From: Streptomyces sp. NRRL S-37
GTDB taxonomy: Bacteria > Actinomycetota > Actinomycetes > Streptomycetales > Streptomycetaceae
Length of the DNA: 64,000 nucleotides
Assembly (NCBI RefSeq): GCF_000721605.1
Contig: NZ_JOIZ01000016.1
Location: forward strand, 186,001 to 250,000
Direction: 5' to 3'
The notes under the pieces were generated by a model. That model was not told the DNA's origin and did not search any database. It was given only the letters and a program-made list of their open reading frames with translations. Below are positions 17,860 through 25,877 of this stretch, piece after piece (the first letter of the stretch is position 1; each line of letters begins with the position of its first letter). The position numbers and the translations under genes were made by a program.

Positions 17860-18258
17860 TTAGGGGGTGTCGTCGCCCGCCGCGCGCTCCGCGTCCCGCT
17901 TCCTGATCCGGGCCGCCTCCTTGCGGACCTCGGCCTGGGTGGCGCGCTCCCGCTCCAGCCACTCGGGACGCTCCTCCTTCAGCGCCTCGATCTGCTCGGT
18001 GGTGAGGGCCTCGGTGATCCCGCCGCGCGCGAGGCCGGAGATGGACACACCCAGCTTCGCCGCGACCACCGGGCGGGGGTGGGGGCCGTCGCGCCGCAGG
18101 TCCCGCAGCCACTGCGGCGGGTCGGCCTGGAGCGCGTTCAGCTCGGCGCGTGAGACGACACCGTCCCGGAAGTCGGCGGGGGTGGCGTCGAGGTACACAC
18201 CCAGTTTCTTCGCCGCGGTCGCGGGCTTCATGGTCTGGGTGCTCTGGTGCTGCGTCAT
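17860..18258 (-). CDS. DUF5997 family protein
   Basis: A 132-residue highly charged protein. The N-terminus MTQHQSTQTMKPATAAKKLG leads into a helical region with repeated short helix-turn patterns (AAKKLGVYL, AAKLGVSISG), and the last 40 residues are rich in Arg, Glu and Ala. It matches DUF5997, an actinobacterial family without a known function; the two KLGV segments look like small DNA-binding-type helices (inference). It is divergent from the LysR-substrate-domain gene across 58 bases, a neighbourhood I believe is conserved in Streptomyces. Start ATG; a longer frame to 18432 crosses the promoter gap. Confidence 0.75.
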   Translation of the reverse strand: MTQHQSTQTMKPATAAKKLGVYLDATPADFRDGVVSRAELNALQADPPQWLRDLRRDGPHPRPVVAAKLGVSISGLARGGITEALTTEQIEALKEERPEWLERERATQAEVRKEAARIRKRDAERAAGDDTP

Positions 18259-18316
18259 GACGTCCAGGGTATCGAGCGTGTGCGCGGCCGCCGACCACGG
18301 CCGGTAACCTGGCCAG

Positions 18317-19069
18317 GTGACAGGCTCGGAAGTGTCCCCCTCGTTCCGGCTCGTGTACGTACCCGGTGTGATGCCCGACAAATGGGTGCGCGTCTGGAAC
18401 GAGCGGCTGCCCGACGTCCCGCTGACCCTCACGCAGGTCCCCGCCCCGGCGGCGCAGGGACTGCTGCTGGACGGTGACGCCGACGCGGGTCTCGTCCGGC
18501 TGCCCGTCGACCGTACGGTCCTCAGCGCGATCCCCCTCTACACCGAGCAAACGGTCGTCGTGGTGCCCAGGGACCACCTCGTCACGGCGGCCGACACGGT
18601 GTCCCCGGAGGACCTGGCCGACGACATCGTGCTGCACCCGCTCGACGACGTCCTCTCCTGGGAGAGCCTGCCCGGACGGCCCGCCCTCGAACGCCCCGCC
18701 ACCACCGCCGACGCGATCGAACTCGTCGCGGCCGGGATCGGTGTGCTCGTCGTCCCGCTGTCGCTCGCCCGGCTGCACCACCGCAAGGACCTCACCCACC
18801 GGCCGCTCGAAGGGGCCCCCGAGTCGAGCGTGGCGCTGTCCTGGCCCGAGGCGGCGACGACGGACCGGGTCGAGGACTTCATCGGGATCGTCCGCGGCCG
18901 GACCGTCAACAGCACCAGGGGCCGCACCCAGCAGCCGGCGCCGGCGAAGAAGCCCGCACCCGCCGCCCGGCGGCAGCCGGCCGGCGGGTCGGCCGCCCGC
19001 GGTCGCCGGGGAGGCACCGGCGGCACGGCGAAGAACCCGCGGCGGGGCAAACCCCGCCGCAGGTCCTGA
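18317..19069 (+). CDS. LysR substrate-binding-domain protein lacking the HTH
   Basis: A 250-residue protein that is essentially a LysR effector-binding domain (LVYVPGVMP, VPLTLTQVPAPAAQGLLLDGDADAGLVRLPV, VVVVPRDHLV, described in parts) without the N-terminal helix-turn-helix. The last 60 residues are a Pro/Ala/Arg/Lys-rich tail (QQPAPAKKPAPAARR...RRGKPRRRS) that is strongly basic and could bind nucleic acid. The start is uncertain: GTG at 18317 (used) or GTG at 18332, neither with a strong ribosome site. It is divergent from DUF5997. A ligand-sensing partner that acts with another protein is plausible; no ligand can be named. Confidence 0.75.
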   Translation: MTGSEVSPSFRLVYVPGVMPDKWVRVWNERLPDVPLTLTQVPAPAAQGLLLDGDADAGLVRLPVDRTVLSAIPLYTEQTVVVVPRDHLVTAADTVSPEDLADDIVLHPLDDVLSWESLPGRPALERPATTADAIELVAAGIGVLVVPLSLARLHHRKDLTHRPLEGAPESSVALSWPEAATTDRVEDFIGIVRGRTVNSTRGRTQQPAPAKKPAPAARRQPAGGSAARGRRGGTGGTAKNPRRGKPRRRS

Positions 19070-19074
19070 CCCGG

Positions 19075-19824
19075 CTACCGGACCGTCGGGGACGGTGACG
19101 GCGCCGGGGACGCCGTGTTGAGGTCCTCCAGCCCCTTGGGGATCTCCAGCGCGAGGACCGGCGCACCCGCCTGCGGAGCCGGCGGGGTCACCTGCTCCGC
19201 GGGCATCTTGGGCGGGCTGGTCTGCTGGAAGTTGACCTGCTCCTGATTGACCAGCCCCGTCTTCTCCAGCACCGTGATGTGGTCGAGCACCGTGTCGTTG
19301 GCCTGGTCGGCCAACTGCCGGACCAGGGTGTTCCTGGTGTTGGCCCGGATGTTGGCGATGGCGGGGAAGATCTGCCCGTGCGTCACGCGCATGATGTTCA
19401 CCGCCGTGGAGTCGAACTCCTTGCCGCTGGTGGACTTCACGGTCTCCACGAACCCCTGCTGCTGCGGTGACGCCTGGTTCGGCAGCGTGATGCCGAGCTC
19501 CAGGGAGATCTTGCGGCAGCTCTCGTCGAGCCGGCCGTGGCCGACGACCAGGTGCTCGCCCGCCTCCTTCATCTCCGGCGTCGTCCCCCGCTCCATCGCC
19601 AGCAGCCCCAGCGGGTGCTCCCACAGCCCCGCCGCGCGCACCTTCACCACGAAGTCGCGGTCCGCCTCGGTCAGCGGGCCGTAGTTGGTGTTGGCCACCA
19701 CCCGGTCCTGCTTGGTCGATGTGTTCTGTACGCCCAGCATGGTGGGATAGGCGAGCGCGGTGAGGGTGAGGATCATGGCTCCGCCCACGAACGCGGTTCC
19801 TGCCGTGCTGCGCGAGATGCGCAT
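19075..19824 (-). CDS. Secreted or membrane-anchored DUF4142 protein
   Basis: A 249-residue protein with an N-terminal hydrophobic segment after MRISRSTAGTAF (residues about 9-30), likely a signal anchor or signal peptide. The DUF4142 core follows (LTEADRDFVVKVRAAGLWEHPLG, LVVGHGRLDESCRKISLELG, THGQIFPAIANIRANTRN, given in parts), a ferritin-like four-helix fold rich in His and Glu. The C-terminus is a Pro/Ala-rich low-complexity tail (ASPAPSPSPTVR). Function is unknown; the family is extracytoplasmic. The stop lies five bases from the convergent LysR-domain gene. ATG start with AGGAGG-like purines upstream. Confidence 0.8.
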   Translation of the reverse strand: MRISRSTAGTAFVGGAMILTLTALAYPTMLGVQNTSTKQDRVVANTNYGPLTEADRDFVVKVRAAGLWEHPLGLLAMERGTTPEMKEAGEHLVVGHGRLDESCRKISLELGITLPNQASPQQQGFVETVKSTSGKEFDSTAVNIMRVTHGQIFPAIANIRANTRNTLVRQLADQANDTVLDHITVLEKTGLVNQEQVNFQQTSPPKMPAEQVTPPAPQAGAPVLALEIPKGLEDLNTASPAPSPSPTVR

Positions 19825-19916
19825 CGTGCCTCCTGGGATATGAACGGCCCAACAGCAGGAAGTACGGACGCCGGGCGCGGGACAATCACCGTCCGGGAAA
19901 AATTTTTCGGCCGGCC

Positions 19917-22733
19917 TCAGTCGGCGTAAGCGGCCCTCCGCGCCGTACTCACCACCTTGTCGCCGTCCGTGCGGCTCAGCAGGCCCTCGGACACCCAGGC
20001 CGCCACCGTGGACCGCACCCGTGTCACCAGCGCTCCCTTGCCACGGAAGGGCGCCCCGGCCCAGATCTCGTCGAGCAGCGTCGTGCCGTCGCTCCGGGCC
20101 GGGTTGGCGACTCCGGAGTCGGACGTGCCGAAGATCACACGTGGTTCCGAGCGCCGGAAGTAGACGTGGGCCGGGTCCTCGGTCCCCTCCGCGAAGGGCG
20201 CCAGCTCGATGCCGTCCAGCGTGTAGTGCAACGGCTTGTCCGGGACCGGGGTGAGGGAGGGCAGCAGATCGCCGGAGAGGCCGGCATTGCGGTACAGCCC
20301 GAACCGTACGGCGTCCGGGCCCGGCCGGCGGGCGACCAGGTTGACCGGACCGTGGAACAGGGCCTGCAGCGCGGGATCGTCGGGGGTCCGCTCCACCCGC
20401 AGCCGGAAGGGCACGGAGATCCGTACGGTGTCGCCCTCACGCCAGGTCCGCGAGACGCCGAAGTAGCGGCCGGGGACCGGGGTACCGGGCGCGGCACGCC
20501 CGTTGACGGTCACCCGGAAGCCCGCGGTCGCCCAGGACGGCACCCGCAGCAGCAGGGTGAAGGAGGCCCGGCCGCCGCCGATGGTGAGCGTGCTGCCCTG
20601 CTCCTCGGGGTAGCGGGTGGTCTGCGTGACCGTGACGCCCTTCTCGGCCCAGGTCAGCCGGGAGGCGCTGTAGAGGTTGACGTACAGGGCGGACCCGTCG
20701 GCCTTCGCGAAGTACACCGAGTCCTGGTACTTCGTGGCGCTCTCCATGCCGGTGCCCTCGCAGCAGGTCGTCCCCTGCTTGGGCGTGTAGTCGCGCACAT
20801 GACCGGGCGTCAGGCCGATGAAGTAGGTGACGAGCGGCTTCTCCGCGTCCGGCCGGTCCTGCTTGGAACCGAGCACCTGGTTGAACAGGGCCCGCTCGTA
20901 GTAGTCCATGTACGCCGGATCCTGCTCGTGGAAGAACAGCGTCCGGCTCAGCTTGAGCATGTTGTACGCGCAGCAGGACTCGGCGGTGGTGTCGGTGACC
21001 GTGCCCGCGATCACGTCGCGGGCCTTGAAGAACTCGCCACTGCTGGTGCCGCCGATCGCGTACATGCGGTGCGGTACGACCATGCCCCAGAAGTTCTTCG
21101 CGGCCGTGAGGTAGCGCTCCTCGCCCGTCTCGTCGTACAGCCGCGCCAGGCCGGTGAAGACCGGGATGTGCTGGTTGGCGTGGAGTCCTTCGAGGACGTC
21201 GGTGTTCGCGGCGCAGGCGTCGATGAGCCGGTCCAGGTCGAACAGGCGGGCCAGAGCGAGGTGTTCGGCCCGTCCGGTGACCGCGTGCAGATCGCAGACC
21301 GCCTCGACGACGCCGCCGAACTCCCCGCTGGAGAACAGCCCCCACATCCGCTGCAGGGTGGCCGCCGGCAGCACGGACAGCCGCGCGTGCATCCAGTCGC
21401 CCATGCCGGACGCGAGATCGAGCGCCCGGTCGTCGTCGGTGGCGAGATACGCGTCCAGCAGCCCTCTGAGGATCTTGTGCGCGGTGTAGTACGGCGCCCA
21501 TACGCGGGTGTAGTCGCTGCCGGTCATCGACTCCAGTTCGATGAACTGCGTCTCCGGGTAAGCGGCGAGGAAGCCGGGATGACCGGGCGCGCCCCAGGTG
21601 CGGCGCAGGACGGCGTCGAGGCCCCGGCCGGAGGCGTCCGCGAACGTCCCCCCGGCCGTCTCGTCGAAGGCGTACGACGCCAGGTCGCCCCGGCCGGCCG
21701 AGGCGTCGGCGGCACGGCGGCTGTGCAGTCCGTCGATCTCGTCGGCGGTCAGCGCCCGCGCGTAGACGTTGACGTCCTCGAACGCGCCCGCGAAGACCGG
21801 GTCGGCGGGGAAGTGGGAGCGCCCCAGCCAGTGGTCCGTGAGGGTGCCGATCGTGGCCGGGGTCAGTGTGATGTCCGTGCTCCGGGCCACGGCGGTGCCG
21901 TCGACGTAGAGGGTGCCGGTGCCGTCGGCGAGGGTCACGGCCAGGTGGCTCCACTCGCCGACCGGCAGCGGCGCGGTGCCGTCGAGGCCCTGCTCGCCGC
22001 CCGGCCCCGAGGTGGTCACGGCGAACCGCGGCACCCCGTCCGCGTTGCGGGCGGCCAGATACAGGTAGCGGGTGGTGTCGTCGCCGAAGTCGAAGACCCT
22101 GGCCCAGGCGGCGTCGTGCGCGGGGCGCACCCACGCGGACAGGGTGAGGGCGGGGGAGCCGGTGAGGACGGCCGAGGGAAGGTCCACGTACTGGTACGAG
22201 CCGCGCACGTTCTCCGCCGCGCGGCCGAACCGTCCCTCGACGCTCAGCACGGCCGGATCGTGGCGCAGGGCGTCCCGGACCTCGGCCAGGGCTTCGACCA
22301 TGGTGGCGATCCGGTCCGCGAAGACCTGCTCGCCGGTGCCGCGGTACGCCTGCGCCAGCATGGTCAGGAAATGGCCGGTGTAGTGGCCGCGCAGATTGCC
22401 GTTGGCCTCCCCGTCCAGCCCCTCCCAGCCACCGGGCGCGACCGCGCCCCGGGTGGACAGGCCGGCGTTGGCGCGGAAGACCTGGAGCAGCCGGTGCACG
22501 TCGTAGCCACGGGCGTGGTCGAGCATCAGCCGCTGTTTGCCGGCGAAGACGCCCGGTCCGAGCGTCACGTCCTCCAGCCCGAAGGGCCGTACGGTCCACG
22601 CCGCCGGTACGCCGGAAGCGGCGGCCGGCGCGGCGGGGGCGGCGACGGCGCGCCCGGTGGTCGCGGCGGAGACCGCGGTCGCCGTCAGGGCGGCCGCCTG
22701 GAAGAGGGTTCGTCTGGAGAGGGGCCGTGCCAT
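19917..22733 (-). CDS. Secreted GH127-type beta-L-arabinofuranosidase interrupted by a LamG domain
   Basis: A 938-residue exported glycoside hydrolase. The N-terminus has a twin-arginine signal (SRRTLFQAAAL, Ala-rich to about residue 32). The GH127/DUF1680 core begins near 54 and is broken at about 160-380 by a LamG/concanavalin-type region (LTLSAWVRP, WSHLAVTLADGTGTLYVDG, FEDVNVYARALTADEI), then resumes. Residues matching the family's acid and zinc site are present: Glu567 (GGTSSGEFF), Glu585-x-Cys587 (AESCC) and Cys657-Cys658 (TTCCEG). These enzymes release beta-linked L-arabinose from plant glycans; the LamG part may bind carbohydrate. It stands alone with a direct repeat upstream. ATG start with AGGAG upstream. 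Confidence 0.87.
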   Translation of the reverse strand: MARPLSRRTLFQAAALTATAVSAATTGRAVAAPAAPAAASGVPAAWTVRPFGLEDVTLGPGVFAGKQRLMLDHARGYDVHRLLQVFRANAGLSTRGAVAPGGWEGLDGEANGNLRGHYTGHFLTMLAQAYRGTGEQVFADRIATMVEALAEVRDALRHDPAVLSVEGRFGRAAENVRGSYQYVDLPSAVLTGSPALTLSAWVRPAHDAAWARVFDFGDDTTRYLYLAARNADGVPRFAVTTSGPGGEQGLDGTAPLPVGEWSHLAVTLADGTGTLYVDGTAVARSTDITLTPATIGTLTDHWLGRSHFPADPVFAGAFEDVNVYARALTADEIDGLHSRRAADASAGRGDLASYAFDETAGGTFADASGRGLDAVLRRTWGAPGHPGFLAAYPETQFIELESMTGSDYTRVWAPYYTAHKILRGLLDAYLATDDDRALDLASGMGDWMHARLSVLPAATLQRMWGLFSSGEFGGVVEAVCDLHAVTGRAEHLALARLFDLDRLIDACAANTDVLEGLHANQHIPVFTGLARLYDETGEERYLTAAKNFWGMVVPHRMYAIGGTSSGEFFKARDVIAGTVTDTTAESCCAYNMLKLSRTLFFHEQDPAYMDYYERALFNQVLGSKQDRPDAEKPLVTYFIGLTPGHVRDYTPKQGTTCCEGTGMESATKYQDSVYFAKADGSALYVNLYSASRLTWAEKGVTVTQTTRYPEEQGSTLTIGGGRASFTLLLRVPSWATAGFRVTVNGRAAPGTPVPGRYFGVSRTWREGDTVRISVPFRLRVERTPDDPALQALFHGPVNLVARRPGPDAVRFGLYRNAGLSGDLLPSLTPVPDKPLHYTLDGIELAPFAEGTEDPAHVYFRRSEPRVIFGTSDSGVANPARSDGTTLLDEIWAGAPFRGKGALVTRVRSTVAAWVSEGLLSRTDGDKVVSTARRAAYAD

Positions 22734-22755
22734 GGGATGCTCCTCTGTTCGGTAT

Positions 22756-22774
22756 TACGAACGCTGTACGAACG
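22756..22774 (-). promoter_or_regulatory. Direct repeat upstream of the GH127 gene
   Basis: TACGAACG occurs twice with an 11-base period (starts 22756 and 22767), 23-41 bases upstream of the arabinofuranosidase start. On the coding strand it reads CGTTCGTA twice, one helical turn apart, a layout suited to a repressor bound on one face of the promoter. No regulator gene is adjacent. Confidence 0.4.
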
Positions 22775-22897
22775 ATCGGCCAGACGATAGAGAGGGGACG
22801 GAAAGGCGTCAACGGTGCGGGAGCGACCGGTTCCGGACGTTCGCCGAGGGCGCGCGGACGGAGGGAGCCGGTCAGGGGCGCCGGGTGGCGGGAGCGG

Positions 22898-23617
22898 TCA
22901 GGGGCGCCGGGCGGAGTCCGTCAGCCAGGCGTGCGCGGCCCGCGCCGTGAACTCCGCCTGTCCGCCCCGCAGCAGCAGACCGGCGGTGGCGAACTCGGGC
23001 GCGTCGGCCTGGGCGGCGACATAGGGGACGGCGATACAGCGCATCCCGGCCGCGTGCGCGGCGGCGGCACCCGGGGCCGCGTCCTCGACCACGACGCAGT
23101 AGGCCGGGTCCGCGCCGAGCCTGCGGGCCGCCTCCAGGAAGACGTCGGGGGCCGGCTTGCCCCGCGCGACCTCGTCGGCCGACACGACGGTGCGCAGATA
23201 CGCGTCCAGGCCCGTCCCGGCCAGGACCGCCCCGATGGCGACGGGCGAGGAACCGGAGGCCACGGCCATCGGCACCCCCTCGGCCGCCAGCAGTCCGACG
23301 AACGTCCGCATCTCCGGATACACCCGCGTCGAGGCGCCGGCCAGCTCCAGATAGTGGCGGTCCTTGACCGCGAGCAGCTCCTCCACCGGGGCGGACAGCC
23401 CGTACCGCTCCCGCCAGTCGGCGAGCGTCTCCCGGGTGCTGATCCCCACGTAGCGCTCGTGCTCGGCCCAGGAGAAGTCCGGCACCCCGTACGCGGCGAG
23501 GGTCCGCCGGCCCGCCTCGTAGTAGTTCGGCTCGCTGTCCACGAGCGTTCCGTCGAGATCGAAGATGACCGAGAGGCCGCCGGGGGTGCTCATGGGGTCC
23601 ATGATGACAGGGCTCAC
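22898..23617 (-). CDS. HAD-superfamily phosphatase (beta-phosphoglucomutase-like)
   Basis: A HAD hydrolase of up to 239 residues. Motif I is DLDGTLVDSE, motif II lies in VASGSSP, the conserved Lys in ARGKPAPDVF, and the acidic motif IV in VVEDAAPG; the helical cap between motifs I and II is of the small C1 type. It should dephosphorylate a sugar phosphate or similar metabolite in the cytoplasm. The longest start is a GTG overlapping the Lrp stop (GTGA), which favours coupling; ATG codons at 23602 and 23593 give a start closer to the catalytic Asp, as in most relatives. It follows the Lrp regulator gene in the same operon. Confidence 0.82.
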   Translation of the reverse strand: MSPVIMDPMSTPGGLSVIFDLDGTLVDSEPNYYEAGRRTLAAYGVPDFSWAEHERYVGISTRETLADWRERYGLSAPVEELLAVKDRHYLELAGASTRVYPEMRTFVGLLAAEGVPMAVASGSSPVAIGAVLAGTGLDAYLRTVVSADEVARGKPAPDVFLEAARRLGADPAYCVVVEDAAPGAAAAHAAGMRCIAVPYVAAQADAPEFATAGLLLRGGQAEFTARAAHAWLTDSARRP

Positions 23618-24090
23618 TTCCGCGCCGTGCGGCCGATCGACTCCACCAGCGGCAGCAGGCGGTGCGGGACGCGCTCGCGCAGCGCCACCTCGGTGCGGGT
23701 GCGGACCACGCCGGGCAGGCTGATCAGCTTCTGGACCACGTCCTCCAGGTGCGCGTTGTCGCGCGCCACCACCCGGGCCAGCAGATCACCGCCGCCCGTG
23801 GTGGAGAACGCCTCGACGATCTCCGGTACGGCGGCCAGCGCGTCGCCCACCTCGTCCAGGTGCCCCTGGGTGACCTCGATGTGCACGAACGCGAGGACGG
23901 GATGGCCCAGCGCGGCGGGGGAGAGGACGGGGCCGGTACCGGTGATCACCCCCTCGCGCTCCATGCGGTCCAGGCGGGCCTGAAGGGTGCCGCGGGCGAC
24001 CCCGAGGATGCGGGCGTACTCCCGCACGCTGGTGCGCGGCTGCTCCAGCAGCAGCCGCAGGATGCGGGTGTCGAGCTCGTCCACGGCCAT
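23614..24090 (-). CDS. Lrp/AsnC family regulator
   Basis: A 158-residue regulator with an N-terminal helix-turn-helix (MAVDELDTRILRLLLEQPRT, VREYARILGVARGTLQARLDRM, in parts) and a C-terminal RAM ligand-binding domain (FVHIEVTQGHLDEV, GGGDLLARVVARDN). Lrp family proteins bind an amino acid or related small molecule and act as multimers. It is divergent from a FUSC-type membrane gene, and the shared promoter contains an inverted repeat with 9-bp arms, so it probably controls that gene and itself. ATG start; the ribosome site is weak. The HAD gene overlaps its stop. Confidence 0.86.
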   Translation of the reverse strand: MAVDELDTRILRLLLEQPRTSVREYARILGVARGTLQARLDRMEREGVITGTGPVLSPAALGHPVLAFVHIEVTQGHLDEVGDALAAVPEIVEAFSTTGGGDLLARVVARDNAHLEDVVQKLISLPGVVRTRTEVALRERVPHRLLPLVESIGRTARK

Positions 24091-24113
24091 GAGATCCGAA
24101 GTGTCCCCGTATC

Positions 24114-24167
24114 GGCCATTGGCACTTGGACGGCCGTAGGAATGCCGCGAACACTGTACCAATGGCC
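24114..24167. promoter_or_regulatory. Inverted repeat between lrp-like gene and FUSC gene
   Basis: GGCCATTGG (24114-24122) and CCAATGGCC (24159-24167) are perfect 9-bp inverted arms with 36 bases between them. The arms extend as GGCCATTGGCAC and GGCCATTGGTAC when read inward. Two half-operators around a divergent promoter fit the wrapping mode of Lrp-type proteins. Confidence 0.6.
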
Positions 24168-24295
24168 CACTCCTGCGGGACTCGGTTGAGCCAGTGGTGG
24201 AAGAGATGCTGATATGGAGGGGTCGATGGCGCTGCGGACCCCGCGGCGCCTTTTTCGTGCCACGGCGCACACCAACGAGTTCCAGGGGGCGGTAC

Positions 24296-25783
24296 GTGCT
24301 GAAAAGGGTGTTCATGGCTCCGGACCCGGGCCGGATCCGGCTGCGCTTCGCGGCGCGGGCCGTGCTCGGCATCGGTCTGGCCGTCGTCGTCTGCGGCCTG
24401 GCCGGGCACTCGCTCACCGGTGCCGTCACCGGCGGGCTCGCCGCGCTGCTCGCCCTGTTCACCGTCACCGACGCCACCGTCCGCGGACAGGCCCTCACCA
24501 CGGCGCTGCTGCCCGCCGTCGGCCTGCCGGTGCTCGCCGCCGCGGCCGTGCTGCACGACCACCCGGTCGCCCGCGACCTCACCTTCCTCGCCGTGGTCGG
24601 ACTCGGCGTGTACGCGCGCCGCTGGGGCCCGCGCGGCCACAGCCTCGGCGTCTTCGCCTTCATGACCTACTTCGTGGCGCAGTTCCTGCACGCGAGGACC
24701 GCCCAGCTCCCCGAGCTGTACGCCTCCCTCCTGCTGTCCGTGCTCGCCGCGGCCGCGGTGCGCTTCGGACTGTGGTGCTACGAGCGCCGGCTGCCCCCGG
24801 CCGCCGTGCCGGCGCCGCCCGCCGGCACCGGGCTGGCCCGGGTGACCACCCGCCAGGCGGTCCAGGCGACCGCCGGCGCGGGCTTCGCCCTGGTCGTCGG
24901 CCAGCTGGTGTCCGGGCAGCGCTGGTACTGGGCCGTCGGCGCCACCTGGTGGGTCTTCGTCAACACCGCCTCGCGCGGCGAGACCCTGGTCCGCGGCTTC
25001 CGGAGGGTGCTCGGCACCGTCATCGGCGTCGGGCTCGCGTTCCTCGTCGCCGTCCCCGCACACGGGGACGGGCCGTTGACCGCGCTGGTCGTCGCCGTCG
25101 CCGTCTTCGGCATTTTCTACACGGCCGCCGTGTCCTACACCTGGATGATGCTCTGGGTGACGGTGCTCGCCGCCATGCTCTACGGCCTGCTGGGCGTGCT
25201 CACCCCCGGTCTGCTGGCGCTCCGGCTCACGGAGACCGCCGTCGGCGCGCTCGGCGCCGTGCTGGCGGTGGCGTTCGTCCTGCCCGTGACCACGCACAGC
25301 GTCACCGACGCCTGGATCCAGCGGGCCCTGCGCTGCGTCCACGCGTGCACCGCCCAGGCGGCCGCACGGCTGGCCGGGGCCGCGGACGCCGACCCGGCGC
25401 CGGTGGTGGCGGAACTGGAACAACTGCTCGCCCGGGTGCGGCTCTCGGTCGCCCCGCTGGTGCATCCGCTCAACCCCATGCTCGGCCGTAAGCGGCGCGC
25501 CCGGCGGGTGCTCGCCCTGCTCGACGACTGCGCCCGGGAGATCCGCGGCCTCGTCGCCGTCGCCGCCGACCCGGAGGCCTCGCACGACGCCCGGCTGGCC
25601 GCCGCCTGCTGGCGGGTCGAGGCCGCCGTCGAGGCGCTCACCGGCGGCCGGGACATCGCCGTACGGACCTCCCCGGCCGGGACGGAACCCGCCCTGGCCC
25701 ATCTGCACGGTCTGGAACGCGCCCTCGCCGAGCTGGCCGCGCCGCTGCGTGCGCCGTCCGGCTCCCCGCTGGTCGGGGCCTGA
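24296..25783 (+). CDS. FUSC-like integral membrane protein
   Basis: A 495-residue membrane protein. Two blocks of hydrophobic helices (about residues 15-160 and 185-320) are each followed by soluble helical stretches, the layout of the FUSC/aromatic-acid-exporter family. The second block contains RWYWAVGATWWVFVNTASRGE, here given in part as WYWAVGATWWVF, a signature-like segment. The family is linked to efflux of aromatic acids and other amphipathic compounds, but the substrate here is unknown. It is divergent from the Lrp gene. The GTG start is preceded by AGGGGG; an ATG six codons on, with AAGGG before it, is an alternative. Confidence 0.8.
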   Translation: MLKRVFMAPDPGRIRLRFAARAVLGIGLAVVVCGLAGHSLTGAVTGGLAALLALFTVTDATVRGQALTTALLPAVGLPVLAAAAVLHDHPVARDLTFLAVVGLGVYARRWGPRGHSLGVFAFMTYFVAQFLHARTAQLPELYASLLLSVLAAAAVRFGLWCYERRLPPAAVPAPPAGTGLARVTTRQAVQATAGAGFALVVGQLVSGQRWYWAVGATWWVFVNTASRGETLVRGFRRVLGTVIGVGLAFLVAVPAHGDGPLTALVVAVAVFGIFYTAAVSYTWMMLWVTVLAAMLYGLLGVLTPGLLALRLTETAVGALGAVLAVAFVLPVTTHSVTDAWIQRALRCVHACTAQAAARLAGAADADPAPVVAELEQLLARVRLSVAPLVHPLNPMLGRKRRARRVLALLDDCAREIRGLVAVAADPEASHDARLAAACWRVEAAVEALTGGRDIAVRTSPAGTEPALAHLHGLERALAELAAPLRAPSGSPLVGA

Positions 25784-25877
25784 CACGCGCGGACGCACCG
25801 GGCGGCTCTCTGGTCTAGACCTGAAGTGATCGGCTGCTACCGTCACCCCGGTCGGCACAGGACGAGAGGGGACAGCC

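Noticed and set aside
20166..22790. 874-codon antisense ORF opposite GH127
   Set aside because: Val/Gly/Arg/Gln-rich and without motifs; it mirrors the glycoside hydrolase on the other strand.
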